Assembly: GCA_030612495.1 (NCBI GenBank)
Contig: JAUWNT010000064.1
Location: forward strand, 1-12,087
From: Candidatus Aminicenantota bacterium
GTDB lineage: Bacteria; Acidobacteriota; Aminicenantia; UBA2199
DNA length: 12,087 nt
Direction of reading: 5' to 3'
The position numbers and the translations under genes are program-made. The notes beneath the pieces were generated by a model. The model saw nothing but the letters and a program-made list of their open reading frames with translations, was not told where the DNA came from and ran no database searches. Below, one piece after another: positions 1 through 6,401 of the stretch. Within the stretch, counting starts at the first letter, position 1. Each line of letters begins with the position of its first letter.

Positions 1-1173
1 ATTTCAGGTAATGCAGGTACAAAAGATTTAGCACAAAATGTTGATATTAAGGTGTCAAATATTATTGAAATTGCTGATTTTGCACAACAAGAAAAGATTG
101 ACCTAACAGTTGTTGGTACTGAATTGCCTCTCTCATTAGGAATAGTTGATGAGTTCAATAAGAGAAATTTAAAAATATTTGGGCCAAGACAAAAGGCAGC
201 ATATATTGAGAGTTCAAAATCTTTTGCTAAGGAGTTTATGAGAAAGAGTAATATTCCTACTCCAGAGTTCAATATATTTAATTCTCCGACTGTTGCTTTA
301 GATTATATAAAGGAAGCTGTTTTCCCTATTGTAATAAAAGCTGACGGGCTTGCTGAAGGAAAGGGAGTTTTTATATGCAAAGATATGAATAAAGCAGAGG
401 AAAGCATTAATACGATTATGGTTGATAAAAAATTTGGTACAGCTGGAGATAAAATTGTAGTTGAGAAATTTTTAAAAGGTCACGAAATGTCTTTTATGGC
501 CATATCAGATGGTAAAAGAGTAATACCTCTTGTTACATCTATGGATTATAAAAAAATATTTGATTTTGATGAAGGGCCTAATACTGGAGGTATGGGTGCT
601 ATATCTCCTTTCCCTTATATAGATAAAACTTTGTATAATAATATAATGAAATCGATTATTTCACCTACAATTGAAGGGCTGAGGTTTGAGGGAAAAGAGC
701 TTAGGGGATTACTTTATGCTGGACTAATGATTGTAAATAACAAGCCATATGTTCTTGAATTTAATGTAAGATTTGGTGATCCTGAAACACAGGCTATATT
801 ATTAAGACTTAAGAGTGATATAGTTGATTTGCTTGAAGCATCTGCTGAAGGGCATTTGTTTGATATGCCAGTTGAGTGGGACGAAAGTGTTTCAGCTTGT
901 GTTGTACTTTCTTCTAAAGGATATCCATTAAAATATGAAACCGGGAAAGAAATAGATGGTTTAAAAAGAGCTAAATCTCTTGGAGTTGAAATTTTTCATG
1001 CTGGGACCATTTTTAAGGATAATTCATTTTATACTTCAGGAGGAAGAGTTCTGAATATTTGCGCTGTTGCTCCTACATTAAAAGAGACTATGAAAAAAAT
1101 TTATGATGCTATTTCTTTTATTAGCTTTGACAACATTTACTTTAGACAAGACATAGGGAGAAAAAGAAAATGA
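1..1173 (+). CDS. purD: Phosphoribosylamine-glycine ligase (GARS), 5' truncated by window
   Basis: Catalyses ATP-dependent joining of phosphoribosylamine and glycine to give GAR, the second step of de novo purine synthesis, in the cytosol. The reading frame is open to the first base of the window, where it reads ISGNAGT, matching the PGNAGT loop near the start of PurD. The GTG at 52 is therefore an internal valine, not the true start. About 30 N-terminal residues are missing and 390 are present, against a usual total of about 420-430. Visible ATP-grasp signatures are VVEKFLKGHEMSF (about 457-495), the PurD hallmark NTGGMGAISPFP (from 580) and the metal/ATP-binding NVRFGDPETQ (from 763). The C-terminal domain with SGGRVLNI is intact. 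The stop overlaps the purE start by 4 bp (ATGA at 1170-1173), so the two genes share a transcript. Confidence 0.96.
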   Translation: MSGNAGTKDLAQNVDIKVSNIIEIADFAQQEKIDLTVVGTELPLSLGIVDEFNKRNLKIFGPRQKAAYIESSKSFAKEFMRKSNIPTPEFNIFNSPTVALDYIKEAVFPIVIKADGLAEGKGVFICKDMNKAEESINTIMVDKKFGTAGDKIVVEKFLKGHEMSFMAISDGKRVIPLVTSMDYKKIFDFDEGPNTGGMGAISPFPYIDKTLYNNIMKSIISPTIEGLRFEGKELRGLLYAGLMIVNNKPYVLEFNVRFGDPETQAILLRLKSDIVDLLEASAEGHLFDMPVEWDESVSACVVLSSKGYPLKYETGKEIDGLKRAKSLGVEIFHAGTIFKDNSFYTSGGRVLNICAVAPTLKETMKKIYDAISFISFDNIYFRQDIGRKRK

Positions 1174-1673
1174 ATAAAAAAATCGGGATTATTCTTGGGA
1201 GCGATTCAGATTACCAATATATGGAGAAAGGGATAAATCTTCTTAAAAAGCTTCAAATGCCTTTTGAAATAGAAGTTAGCTCAGCTCATAGAACACCTGA
1301 AAGAACTATTGAATTAGTAAAGGAATTTGAAAAACAAGGCATTCAAGTAATTATAGCAGCAGCAGGTGGTGCTGCGCACCTTCCGGGAGTTATAGCATCT
1401 CACACTTTATTACCAGTATTGGGAGTTCCTATTCATTCACAACTTTCAGGATTGGACTCACTCTATTCTATAGTTCAAATGCCAAGTGGTATCCCTGTTG
1501 CGGCATTTAGTATTGGAAGTTCAGGAGGAGTAAATTCTGTTCTTTTTGCTATGGAAATTTTAGCTTTAAACGACAATAAAATAAAAGAAATGCTCATAAA
1601 GTACAGAAAAGAGCAAGGATTGGAAGTTATTAGAAAAAGTGGGAAACTGAAAGATAAGATAAAATCTTTATGA
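1170..1673 (+). CDS. purE: N5-carboxyaminoimidazole ribonucleotide mutase, class I PurE
   Basis: Converts N5-CAIR to CAIR in de novo purine synthesis, normally working after PurK. No purK is visible in this window. The 167-residue length is standard for a stand-alone PurE. Conserved motifs are GSDSD (residues 10-14), SAHRTPE (38-44) with the active-site histidine H40, AAAGGAAHLPG (63-73) with H70, LGVPI (84-88) and VQMPSGIPVA (102-111). The AAHLPG form and overall pattern suit bacterial class I mutase rather than class II AIR carboxylase. The ATG at 1170 has a good Shine-Dalgarno AGGGAG at 1155-1160. The gene overlaps purD by 4 bp and mtaB by 4 bp (ATGA at 1670-1673), which suggests translational coupling. 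Confidence 0.97.
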   Translation: MNKKIGIILGSDSDYQYMEKGINLLKKLQMPFEIEVSSAHRTPERTIELVKEFEKQGIQVIIAAAGGAAHLPGVIASHTLLPVLGVPIHSQLSGLDSLYSIVQMPSGIPVAAFSIGSSGGVNSVLFAMEILALNDNKIKEMLIKYRKEQGLEVIRKSGKLKDKIKSL

Positions 1674-2941
1674 AATTTTATGTATCTTATTTTGGGTGTA
1701 GAACAAATCAGGCTGAAATTCAAGAGTTAATAATAAAACTTGAAAATATAGGTTATGAATTAACAAGTAATGCTTCAGATGCTGATTTTGGGATTGTAAA
1801 TACTTGCAGTGTGACTGAAAAGGCAGAGAAGGATGTCTTTCGGTTTGTAAATAAAATTTACAAAAAAACAAATGCCAAATGGATCATAACCGGTTGTACG
1901 GTTTCTAAAGAAAAGGAAAATTTTAAAAATAAATACAAAAATTATTATTTTCTTGATAATGTTGAAAAAAAAGATATATTTAAATTCATAACTAATACTT
2001 TCCCGATAAAGGGTAATGTTGTATATCACTCATCTTATAGGTCAAGAATTTTTTTAAAAATTCAAGACGGATGCAATTTTAGATGTTCATTTTGTATAGT
2101 CCCTTTTTTGAGGGGAAAATCTATAAGTATACCTTGTTCTGAAGTAATAGAAAAAGCAGAGTATTTTAGCTCAATTGGGTATAGGGAAATTGTGCTAACC
2201 GGGATAAATCTGTCATCATATGGTTATGATCTATTCCCAAGAGAAAACCTGCTGAAAGTAATTAAAGGTTTAAAAAAAATTGATGATATTGATTTTATAA
2301 GGTTAAGTTCTCTTGATTCGAGATATATCAAGTATAGTTTCATAAAAGAATTGAGTTATATAAAAAAAATTGCAAATAGTTTTCACCTCTCCTTTCAAAG
2401 TGGAAGTAACTCTGTTTTGAAAAGGATGAAGAGAGGGACAAAGACCATTGACTACTTAAAAATCTTGGATAATTTCAGAAAGTTTTTCCCTGAAGCTAAT
2501 TATGGTGCTGATATAATAATTGGTTTCCCTGGAGAAACAGAAAAGGAATATCAGGAAACTTTAAATTTCATAAGACAAAGTGATTTGAATTATATTCATA
2601 TTTTCCCCTTTTCTCCAAGAACTGGTACAAAAGCAGCTCTTATGGAACCAGTTGCAATTAATATAGTAAAAAAAAGGATAAAAGAAATTCAAAATATCAA
2701 TAAAGATTTAAGGCTAAATTACAGAGAAAAGTTTAAGAATGAAGTATTAGAAGGAATATTAACAAAGGAGTGTGAAAATTACTCATTTGTTGTTACAAGT
2801 AATTTTTTGACAGTTAGAGTTCCAGCCACAAGAGGCTATAGGAAAAAGAAGGTAAAAATAAAAGTTTTAAGAGTAGTGGATGAAAATATTTGTGAGGGCA
2901 GTATTCTTGAGAATAGAAGAGGTATGGTTTGTGATTTGTAA
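1670..2941 (+). CDS. mtaB: tRNA t6A37 methylthiotransferase (MtaB-type radical SAM)
   Basis: Predicted to add a methylthio group to C2 of N6-threonylcarbamoyladenosine at tRNA position 37 (ms2t6A), using two [4Fe-4S] clusters and S-adenosylmethionine. The N-terminal UPF0004/MTTase domain has its three cluster cysteines at C10 (YFGCRTNQAE), C46 (NTCSVTEKAEKD) and C76 (ITGCTVSKEKE). The radical SAM core shows CNFRCSFC (C135, C139, C142), followed by FQSGSNSVLKRMKRG (242-256) and ADIIIGFPGETEKEY (280-294). A C-terminal region from about 355 to 420 is in the TRAM position. GCRTNQAE resembles the MtaB signature GCKVNQxE rather than the GCQMN of MiaB, so MtaB is preferred over MiaB or RimO. Length (423 aa) fits the family. 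It overlaps purE by 4 bp and its TAA is immediately followed by the rsmA ATG. Confidence 0.9.
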   Translation: MKFYVSYFGCRTNQAEIQELIIKLENIGYELTSNASDADFGIVNTCSVTEKAEKDVFRFVNKIYKKTNAKWIITGCTVSKEKENFKNKYKNYYFLDNVEKKDIFKFITNTFPIKGNVVYHSSYRSRIFLKIQDGCNFRCSFCIVPFLRGKSISIPCSEVIEKAEYFSSIGYREIVLTGINLSSYGYDLFPRENLLKVIKGLKKIDDIDFIRLSSLDSRYIKYSFIKELSYIKKIANSFHLSFQSGSNSVLKRMKRGTKTIDYLKILDNFRKFFPEANYGADIIIGFPGETEKEYQETLNFIRQSDLNYIHIFPFSPRTGTKAALMEPVAINIVKKRIKEIQNINKDLRLNYREKFKNEVLEGILTKECENYSFVVTSNFLTVRVPATRGYRKKKVKIKVLRVVDENICEGSILENRRGMVCDL

Positions 2942-3712
2942 ATGAAGAGATCTGCCAGATTTGGTCAAAATTTTTTAATAAATAAAAAAGTGGCTGAAAA
3001 AATAGTGAAAATTTTCTTCCCAGTACATGGTGTTATACTCGAAATAGGGGCGGGAAATGGTATTCTTACGGATTTTTTATATAAATATAGAAAAGGAAAT
3101 AAAGTTATAGCTGTAGAATTTGATAGAGAACTATTTGTGAAAATCGAAAAGAGATATGGATACGATTTTGAAGTAATAAATGCAAATATTTTGGAAATAA
3201 ATTTAAATGATAATTTCTCTGATAAAAATATTAATTTAATAAGTAATGTTCCTTATTATATTTCAAAAGATATGATTGATTGGGTTATATTTAATAGAAG
3301 CAAAATAAAAAGGGGTATTTTTATGATGCAAAAAGAATTTGTAAATAAATTGATTAAAAAAGAAGATAGCGCTCAGTCTATTTTGTTTAGATTTTTATTT
3401 TGTTCAAAGAAACTTTTTAATGTTAACCCAGGTTCTTTTTATCCTCAGCCAAAAATTGTTTCTTCTGTTTTTTTATTTGAAAAAATTATTAGAAAAAAGA
3501 GGGAAGAGGTTGATATTAAAGGGTTTTATGCTTTTTTGAAAAAATGTTTTATGAATAGGAGAAAAACATTGGTAAATAATCTTTCAGTAGTATTAAATGG
3601 AGAGCTGCTAAAATCAATATTAATAAAAAATAAGATAAATTTAAATGTAAGAGCTGAAGAATTAAAATTAGAGAATTTTTTAGAAATTTATAATAAGGTT
3701 TTCATAGATTAA
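2942..3712 (+). CDS. rsmA: 16S rRNA dimethyladenosine transferase RsmA/KsgA
   Basis: S-adenosylmethionine-dependent enzyme that dimethylates the two adjacent adenosines in the 3'-terminal hairpin of 16S rRNA (m6,2A1518 and m6,2A1519 in E. coli), a late checkpoint of 30S assembly. The N-terminus RFGQNFLINKKVAEKIV (6-22) is the family hallmark. Methyltransferase motif I is EIGAGNG (34-40), the acidic motif II region is AVEFDREL (57-64), and motif IV is NVPYYIS (102-108), a variant of NLPYxIS. MQKEFVNKL (129-137) and FYPQPKIVSSV mark the later family-specific region. Length 256 is normal. The start codon follows the mtaB stop with no gap. A purine-rich AGAAGAGG lies about 19 bases upstream, which is far for a Shine-Dalgarno, so re-initiation from mtaB is likely. 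It is the last gene of the first operon. Confidence 0.96.
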   Translation: MKRSARFGQNFLINKKVAEKIVKIFFPVHGVILEIGAGNGILTDFLYKYRKGNKVIAVEFDRELFVKIEKRYGYDFEVINANILEINLNDNFSDKNINLISNVPYYISKDMIDWVIFNRSKIKRGIFMMQKEFVNKLIKKEDSAQSILFRFLFCSKKLFNVNPGSFYPQPKIVSSVFLFEKIIRKKREEVDIKGFYAFLKKCFMNRRKTLVNNLSVVLNGELLKSILIKNKINLNVRAEELKLENFLEIYNKVFID

Positions 3713-3784
3713 TTGATAAAAATTGGATATGCTCGAAAAAAGGGTATTTAATATCTGAATTATTGTTTTGTTATAATTTTTTAC

Positions 3785-3813
3785 TTGACACTAACTTAAA
3801 AAAAAAATATAAT
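3785..3813 (+). promoter_or_regulatory. Consensus sigma-70-type promoter of the antiporter operon
   Basis: TTGACA at 3785-3790 and TATAAT at 3808-3813 are both perfect consensus hexamers, separated by the optimal 17 bp. The last ten bases of the spacer are an uninterrupted A tract (3798-3807) directly abutting the -10 box. The sequence upstream of the -35 (about 3765-3784) is almost pure A/T, as expected of an UP element. Transcription would begin near 3820, giving a leader of about 45 nt before the TTG start of mnhE at 3865. This indicates strong housekeeping-type transcription independent of the upstream operon. Confidence 0.85.
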
Positions 3814-3853
3814 ACCTTCTATCTATTCAAGGAAAAGTAAAATTTTTTTTATT

Positions 3854-3862
3854 GAGGCAAGG
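3854..3862 (+). promoter_or_regulatory. Ribosome binding site deciding the TTG start of mnhE
   Basis: GAGG at 3854-3857 lies 7 bases upstream of the TTG at 3865, and a second AAGG follows at 3859-3862. No in-frame ATG or GTG exists near the beginning of the conserved MnhE N-terminus, so TTG at 3865 is the supported start. Confidence 0.6.
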
Positions 3863-3864
3863 TA

Positions 3865-4449
3865 TTGAAGCGGATTTTTTTTAAAAATTTAATTATTCAA
3901 TTTATCCTATTACTTGGATTTTGGCTTTTGTTGAGCGGTCATTATGATTTTTTTCATATTTCTATGGGAGTTTTTTCATCCCTATTGGTCATTCTTATTA
4001 ATTTAAGGTTAAAACGTTACTTTTTTTATCAGGAAGAAATAGATAAAACCGAAGCAAGAATAAAGAGTCATTTTCATGTTGGCATAAAATTTTTTAGATT
4101 ATTATATTATATCCCGTGGTTGCTATGGCAAATAGTAATTGCAAGCTTGCAAGTTGCCTATGCTGTTCTTTCTCCAAAAATGCCGATTGATCCTTCTATA
4201 ATTCTCTTTAAAACTAAATTGCCTTGCATGACAGCGAAAGTAATTCTTGGAAATTCAATTACATTAACGCCTGGAACAATAACAGTGCAGATTTCTGGAG
4301 ATGATTTTGTTGTACATGCTTTGATGGATGTGTCCTCATCCGGGATTCTTTCTGGTGCTTTACCAGAGCAGGTTGCAAAGCTTTATGAAAAAAAACCTGG
4401 TCAAGTGGTGTCAAATATTAAGATAATAAAATCTAAGGTGAATATATAA
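3865..4449 (+). CDS. mnhE: Mrp/Mnh cation:proton antiporter subunit E
   Basis: Small membrane subunit of the multisubunit Na+(or K+)/H+ antiporter, equivalent to MbhA of archaeal hydrogenases. Hydrophobic segments lie at about residues 8-24, 30-46 and 76-102. They are followed by a cytoplasmic domain with LGNSITLTPGTITVQI (128-143) and VHALMD (150-155), the hallmark of the MnhE family (PF01899). The 194-residue length is a little longer than the usual ~160, mostly from a charged linker at about 50-72 and the C-terminal tail. It starts with TTG behind a GAGG ribosome binding site and is the first gene after the consensus promoter. The stop overlaps the mnhF start by one base. This subunit is needed for complex assembly in characterised Mrp systems but does not itself move ions. 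Confidence 0.93.
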   Translation: MKRIFFKNLIIQFILLLGFWLLLSGHYDFFHISMGVFSSLLVILINLRLKRYFFYQEEIDKTEARIKSHFHVGIKFFRLLYYIPWLLWQIVIASLQVAYAVLSPKMPIDPSIILFKTKLPCMTAKVILGNSITLTPGTITVQISGDDFVVHALMDVSSSGILSGALPEQVAKLYEKKPGQVVSNIKIIKSKVNI

Positions 4450-4730
4450 TGCATATGTTTTTTATTTATGTGTCAGTTATTTTAAGTATAATTATTTTCA
4501 TTCCTCTTTATCGTGTTGTAGCAGGTCCTACGATATATGACCGTATGCTTTGTTCTGGTTCAATTGCAACAAGTTCAATGGTTTTAATACTAATGGTAGG
4601 AGTTATTTTTGATAGGATAGACATGTTTATTGATATAGCTATGGCTTACTCATGTCTTAATTTTATTGGAGTAATTACATTTGCAAAGTATTTAGGTACT
4701 TTGGGTCCAAGAAGGAAGAATGGAACTTAA
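4449..4730 (+). CDS. mnhF: Mrp/Mnh cation:proton antiporter subunit F
   Basis: Three-helix membrane subunit of the antiporter (MrpF/MnhF/PhaF; MbhB-like). The 93-residue protein has the conserved YRVVAGPTIYDRM (21-33) after TM1 and a second-to-third helix block with IDIAMAYSCLNFIGVITFAK (61-80), including D62 in the membrane. The ATG at 4449 has AAGG at 4435-4438, about 10 bases upstream. A second ATG at 4455 is less well placed. It overlaps mnhE by 1 bp and mnhG by 11 bp, in the standard E-F-G order. Confidence 0.94.
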   Translation: MHMFFIYVSVILSIIIFIPLYRVVAGPTIYDRMLCSGSIATSSMVLILMVGVIFDRIDMFIDIAMAYSCLNFIGVITFAKYLGTLGPRRKNGT

Positions 4731-5064
4731 AGAGATATTATCAATTATATTTATAAGCTCAGGTGCTTTTTTTATGTTTGTAGGAAGTTTGGGTTTGATT
4801 CGTCTTCCAGATTTTTACTCAAGAGCACATGCTACAAGCAAAGTTGATACTCTTGCTATCATACTGGTTATCCTTGGATTAGTTATATATGAAGGATTTT
4901 CTGTTAATAGTGCAAAGTTGATTATTATAATTACATTTGTTGCTTTAACAAACCCTACTGCTACAAATGCACTTGCAAGAGCAGCATATAAGTTTAGATT
5001 GAGACCCTGGTTTAAAAAAAATAAGTCTAAAAAGAGGCAAAAAAAAAATGAACTGGGAAATTGA
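4720..5064 (+). CDS. mnhG: Mrp/Mnh cation:proton antiporter subunit G
   Basis: Three-helix membrane subunit (MrpG/MnhG/PhaG, PF03334; MbhC-like). The family signature GLIRLPDFYSRAHATSKVDT (25-44) is complete, followed by helices at about 45-60 and 66-85 and a very basic C-terminal tail (about 95-112, many K/R) that should face the cytoplasm. The 114-residue length is typical. A purine-rich AAGGA at 4712-4716 sits just before the ATG at 4720. The gene overlaps both mnhF (11 bp) and the next gene (17 bp). Confidence 0.94.
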   Translation: MELKEILSIIFISSGAFFMFVGSLGLIRLPDFYSRAHATSKVDTLAIILVILGLVIYEGFSVNSAKLIIIITFVALTNPTATNALARAAYKFRLRPWFKKNKSKKRQKKNELGN

Positions 5065-5293
5065 GATAGTTTTATTTATTTGCTTGCTTATTGCAGCTTT
5101 TGTATCTTTGTATGTGAAAAATTTACTTACAGCTGTTATCACATTGAGCGTATTCAGTTTTTTTTCAGCGTTGATTTATGTTGCTATGGGAGCTATAGAT
5201 GTGGGATTCACTGAAGCAGTGGTTGGTGCAGGTATTACTGGGGTTTTATTGATAATAGCCATTTATAGAACAAATAGAAGGAGCTCAGATTGA
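5048..5293 (+). CDS. mbhD: MbhD-like subunit (DUF4040; stand-alone piece of MrpA C-terminus)
   Basis: An 81-residue, three-helix membrane protein equivalent to MbhD of archaeal membrane-bound hydrogenase and to part of the C-terminal extension of full-length MrpA. Helices run at about 5-23, 27-47 and 57-73. The key block is DVGFTEAVVGAGITG (51-65) with the conserved membrane glutamate E56, typical of DUF4040/MbhD. In canonical Mrp operons this module is fused behind the NuoL-like antiporter domain of MrpA, but here it is an independent gene. Its 17-bp overlap with mnhG and 4-bp overlap with the next gene argue for a genuine separate cistron. In known structures this module helps to form an ion pathway, but the ion here cannot be told from sequence. 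Confidence 0.88.
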   Translation: MNWEIEIVLFICLLIAAFVSLYVKNLLTAVITLSVFSFFSALIYVAMGAIDVGFTEAVVGAGITGVLLIIAIYRTNRRSSD

Positions 5294-5607
5294 AGATTGT
5301 TAATTATTTAATTATGATTATTTTTTCTGCTTTAATGATATATGCTTCTCTAAGTTTACCTGATAGAGGTGATGCATATGCAGTTCTGAATAAAGAAAAG
5401 AGCCTGGCACAAACTCAAAATGCTGCTTCATACTATATTCATAATGCTAAAAAAGATGCAGAAACAGAAAATATGGTCACTGTTATACTGGCAGATTATA
5501 GAGGATATGACACTTTAGGAGAAGAAACTGTTATTTTAACAGCTGGGTTGATTTGTTTTCTTTTATTAAGAATAGAGAAAAATAAAAATGGAAAGAAAAA
5601 AAGATAA
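5290..5607 (+). CDS. mbhE: MbhE-like subunit (stand-alone piece of MrpA C-terminus)
   Basis: A 105-residue membrane protein matching MbhE and the last part of MrpA. It has an N-terminal helix (5-22), an extracytoplasmic stretch (about 23-65), then the strongly conserved NMVTVILADYRGYDTLGEE (61-79) leading into a second helix (about 79-94) and a basic tail. The DYRGYDTLGE block (69-78) is the MbhE/MrpA hallmark and contains an acidic pair (E78, E79) at the membrane edge. The start is TTG at 5290, overlapping the preceding stop in a TTGA junction. A strong Shine-Dalgarno AAGGAG at 5278-5283 with 6-base spacing supports this start over the downstream ATG. It overlaps mnhB by 20 bp. Confidence 0.87.
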   Translation: MKIVNYLIMIIFSALMIYASLSLPDRGDAYAVLNKEKSLAQTQNAASYYIHNAKKDAETENMVTVILADYRGYDTLGEETVILTAGLICFLLLRIEKNKNGKKKR

Positions 5608-6025
5608 TCCAATTGTTTCATTGGTGAGCCGCACAGTTTCACCTTTTATTATGCTATTTGCATTATATGTTATATTTCATGGTCATTATAGCCCTGGTGG
5701 GGGGTTTCAAGGTGGTACTATGTTGGCAGCTGCTTTTATATTAATTCGATTGTCATTGGGTATGGAAACATCTCAGCTTCAATTTAAAAGTAGTTGGGCA
5801 ACACCTTTAGGCTCAGCTGGAGTATTAATATATTTTGGTACTGGATTAGTTGCTCTATTATTTGGAGGGAATTTTCTTGATTATGGATTTATTCCATTCA
5901 CTGGAACTGTGGCTGAGAATAGATCAATAGGTATTTTATGTATTGAAATCGGGGTCGCAATTGCAGTTATGGCTATTATGGTTTCGATTTATGATGATTT
6001 ATTAAAGGGTAGTCCAGATGATTGA
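5588..6025 (+). CDS. mnhB: Mrp/Mnh cation:proton antiporter subunit B
   Basis: Four-helix membrane subunit (MrpB/MnhB, PF04039; MbhF-like). The signature GHYSPGGGFQGGT (32-44) is intact, and ENRSIGILCIEIGVAI (110-125) matches the conserved C-terminal half with an acidic residue in the membrane (E120). Helices lie at about 18-31, 44-58, 75-93 and 113-135. At 145 residues it is a normal stand-alone MnhB. It begins inside the 3' end of the MbhE-like gene (20-bp overlap) and overlaps mnhC by 8 bp. No strong Shine-Dalgarno is visible, so coupled translation is likely. Confidence 0.94.
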   Translation: MERKKDNPIVSLVSRTVSPFIMLFALYVIFHGHYSPGGGFQGGTMLAAAFILIRLSLGMETSQLQFKSSWATPLGSAGVLIYFGTGLVALLFGGNFLDYGFIPFTGTVAENRSIGILCIEIGVAIAVMAIMVSIYDDLLKGSPDD

Positions 6026-6401
6026 TTTCTTTTTAGGTCATTATGGTTATTGGTTTGCAATCTTGTTGATGTGCCTTGGTCTTTATGGAACTATAATGAA
6101 GAAAAATCTTATAAAGAAATTGATAGGGATGACTATCTTTCAAACATCTATTATAATTTTTTTTGTTGCAAGCTCTTCCAAATGGGGTGCAACAGTACCT
6201 ATTCTTGATGAGAAGATTGGTGTTGCGAATACTGCTAAATATATAAATCCCTTACCCCACACACTTATGCTAACTGCAATTGTTGTGGGTGTTGCTACTA
6301 TGGGTGTTGCTTTGGCTTTAGTTATTACTACATATCTGCGTTATAAAACTCTGGATGAATCTGTTTTACTTAAAAGGATGAAAAAAGATAATGATAATTA
6401 G
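6018..6401 (+). CDS. mnhC: Mrp/Mnh cation:proton antiporter subunit C (NuoK-like)
   Basis: Three-helix subunit homologous to NuoK of complex I (MrpC/MnhC, PF00420; MbhG-like). Visible motifs are GLYGTIMKKNLIKKLIGMTI (21-40) and, in the last helix, NPLPHTLMLTAIVVGVATMG (77-96), both characteristic of MnhC. The loop between helices 2 and 3 (about 53-76, with the PILDEK element) is the usual extracytoplasmic segment. The 127-residue length is typical. It overlaps mnhB by 8 bp and mnhD by 11 bp. Confidence 0.95.
   Translation: MIDFFLGHYGYWFAILLMCLGLYGTIMKKNLIKKLIGMTIFQTSIIIFFVASSSKWGATVPILDEKIGVANTAKYINPLPHTLMLTAIVVGVATMGVALALVITTYLRYKTLDESVLLKRMKKDNDN

Larger units (their letters stand above)
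3713..3864 (+). other. Intergenic region between the purD-rsmA and antiporter operons
   Basis: This is the only substantial non-coding gap in the window (152 bp, very AT-rich). Its 3' half holds the antiporter promoter and leader. Its 5' half holds an imperfect inverted repeat, AATTgGATAT at 3721-3730 and ATATCtgAATT at 3751-3761, separated by a 20-base loop and followed by T-rich sequence. This could be a weak terminator for rsmA, but the stem has almost no GC and it is not convincing. No tRNA or small ORF with a ribosome binding site is seen. Confidence 0.7.

Noticed and set aside
52..54. GTG at 52 as the start of purD
   Set aside because: The frame is open to base 1 and encodes the conserved NAGT region upstream, so this GTG is internal.
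1475..2029. Three antisense ORFs (60-85 aa) across purE and mtaB
   Set aside because: They lie opposite well-conserved genes, are low-complexity F/I/K-rich and have no recognisable domain. They are shadows.
3721..3761. Rho-independent terminator after rsmA
   Set aside because: The inverted repeat is AT-rich with mismatches and a 20-base loop, too weak to call.
5048..6025. A frameshifted or broken full-length MrpA
   Set aside because: Each piece is complete, overlaps its neighbours and matches separate MbhD, MbhE and MnhB proteins. The MbhE-like gene has its own strong AAGGAG. This is a natural split arrangement, not damage.
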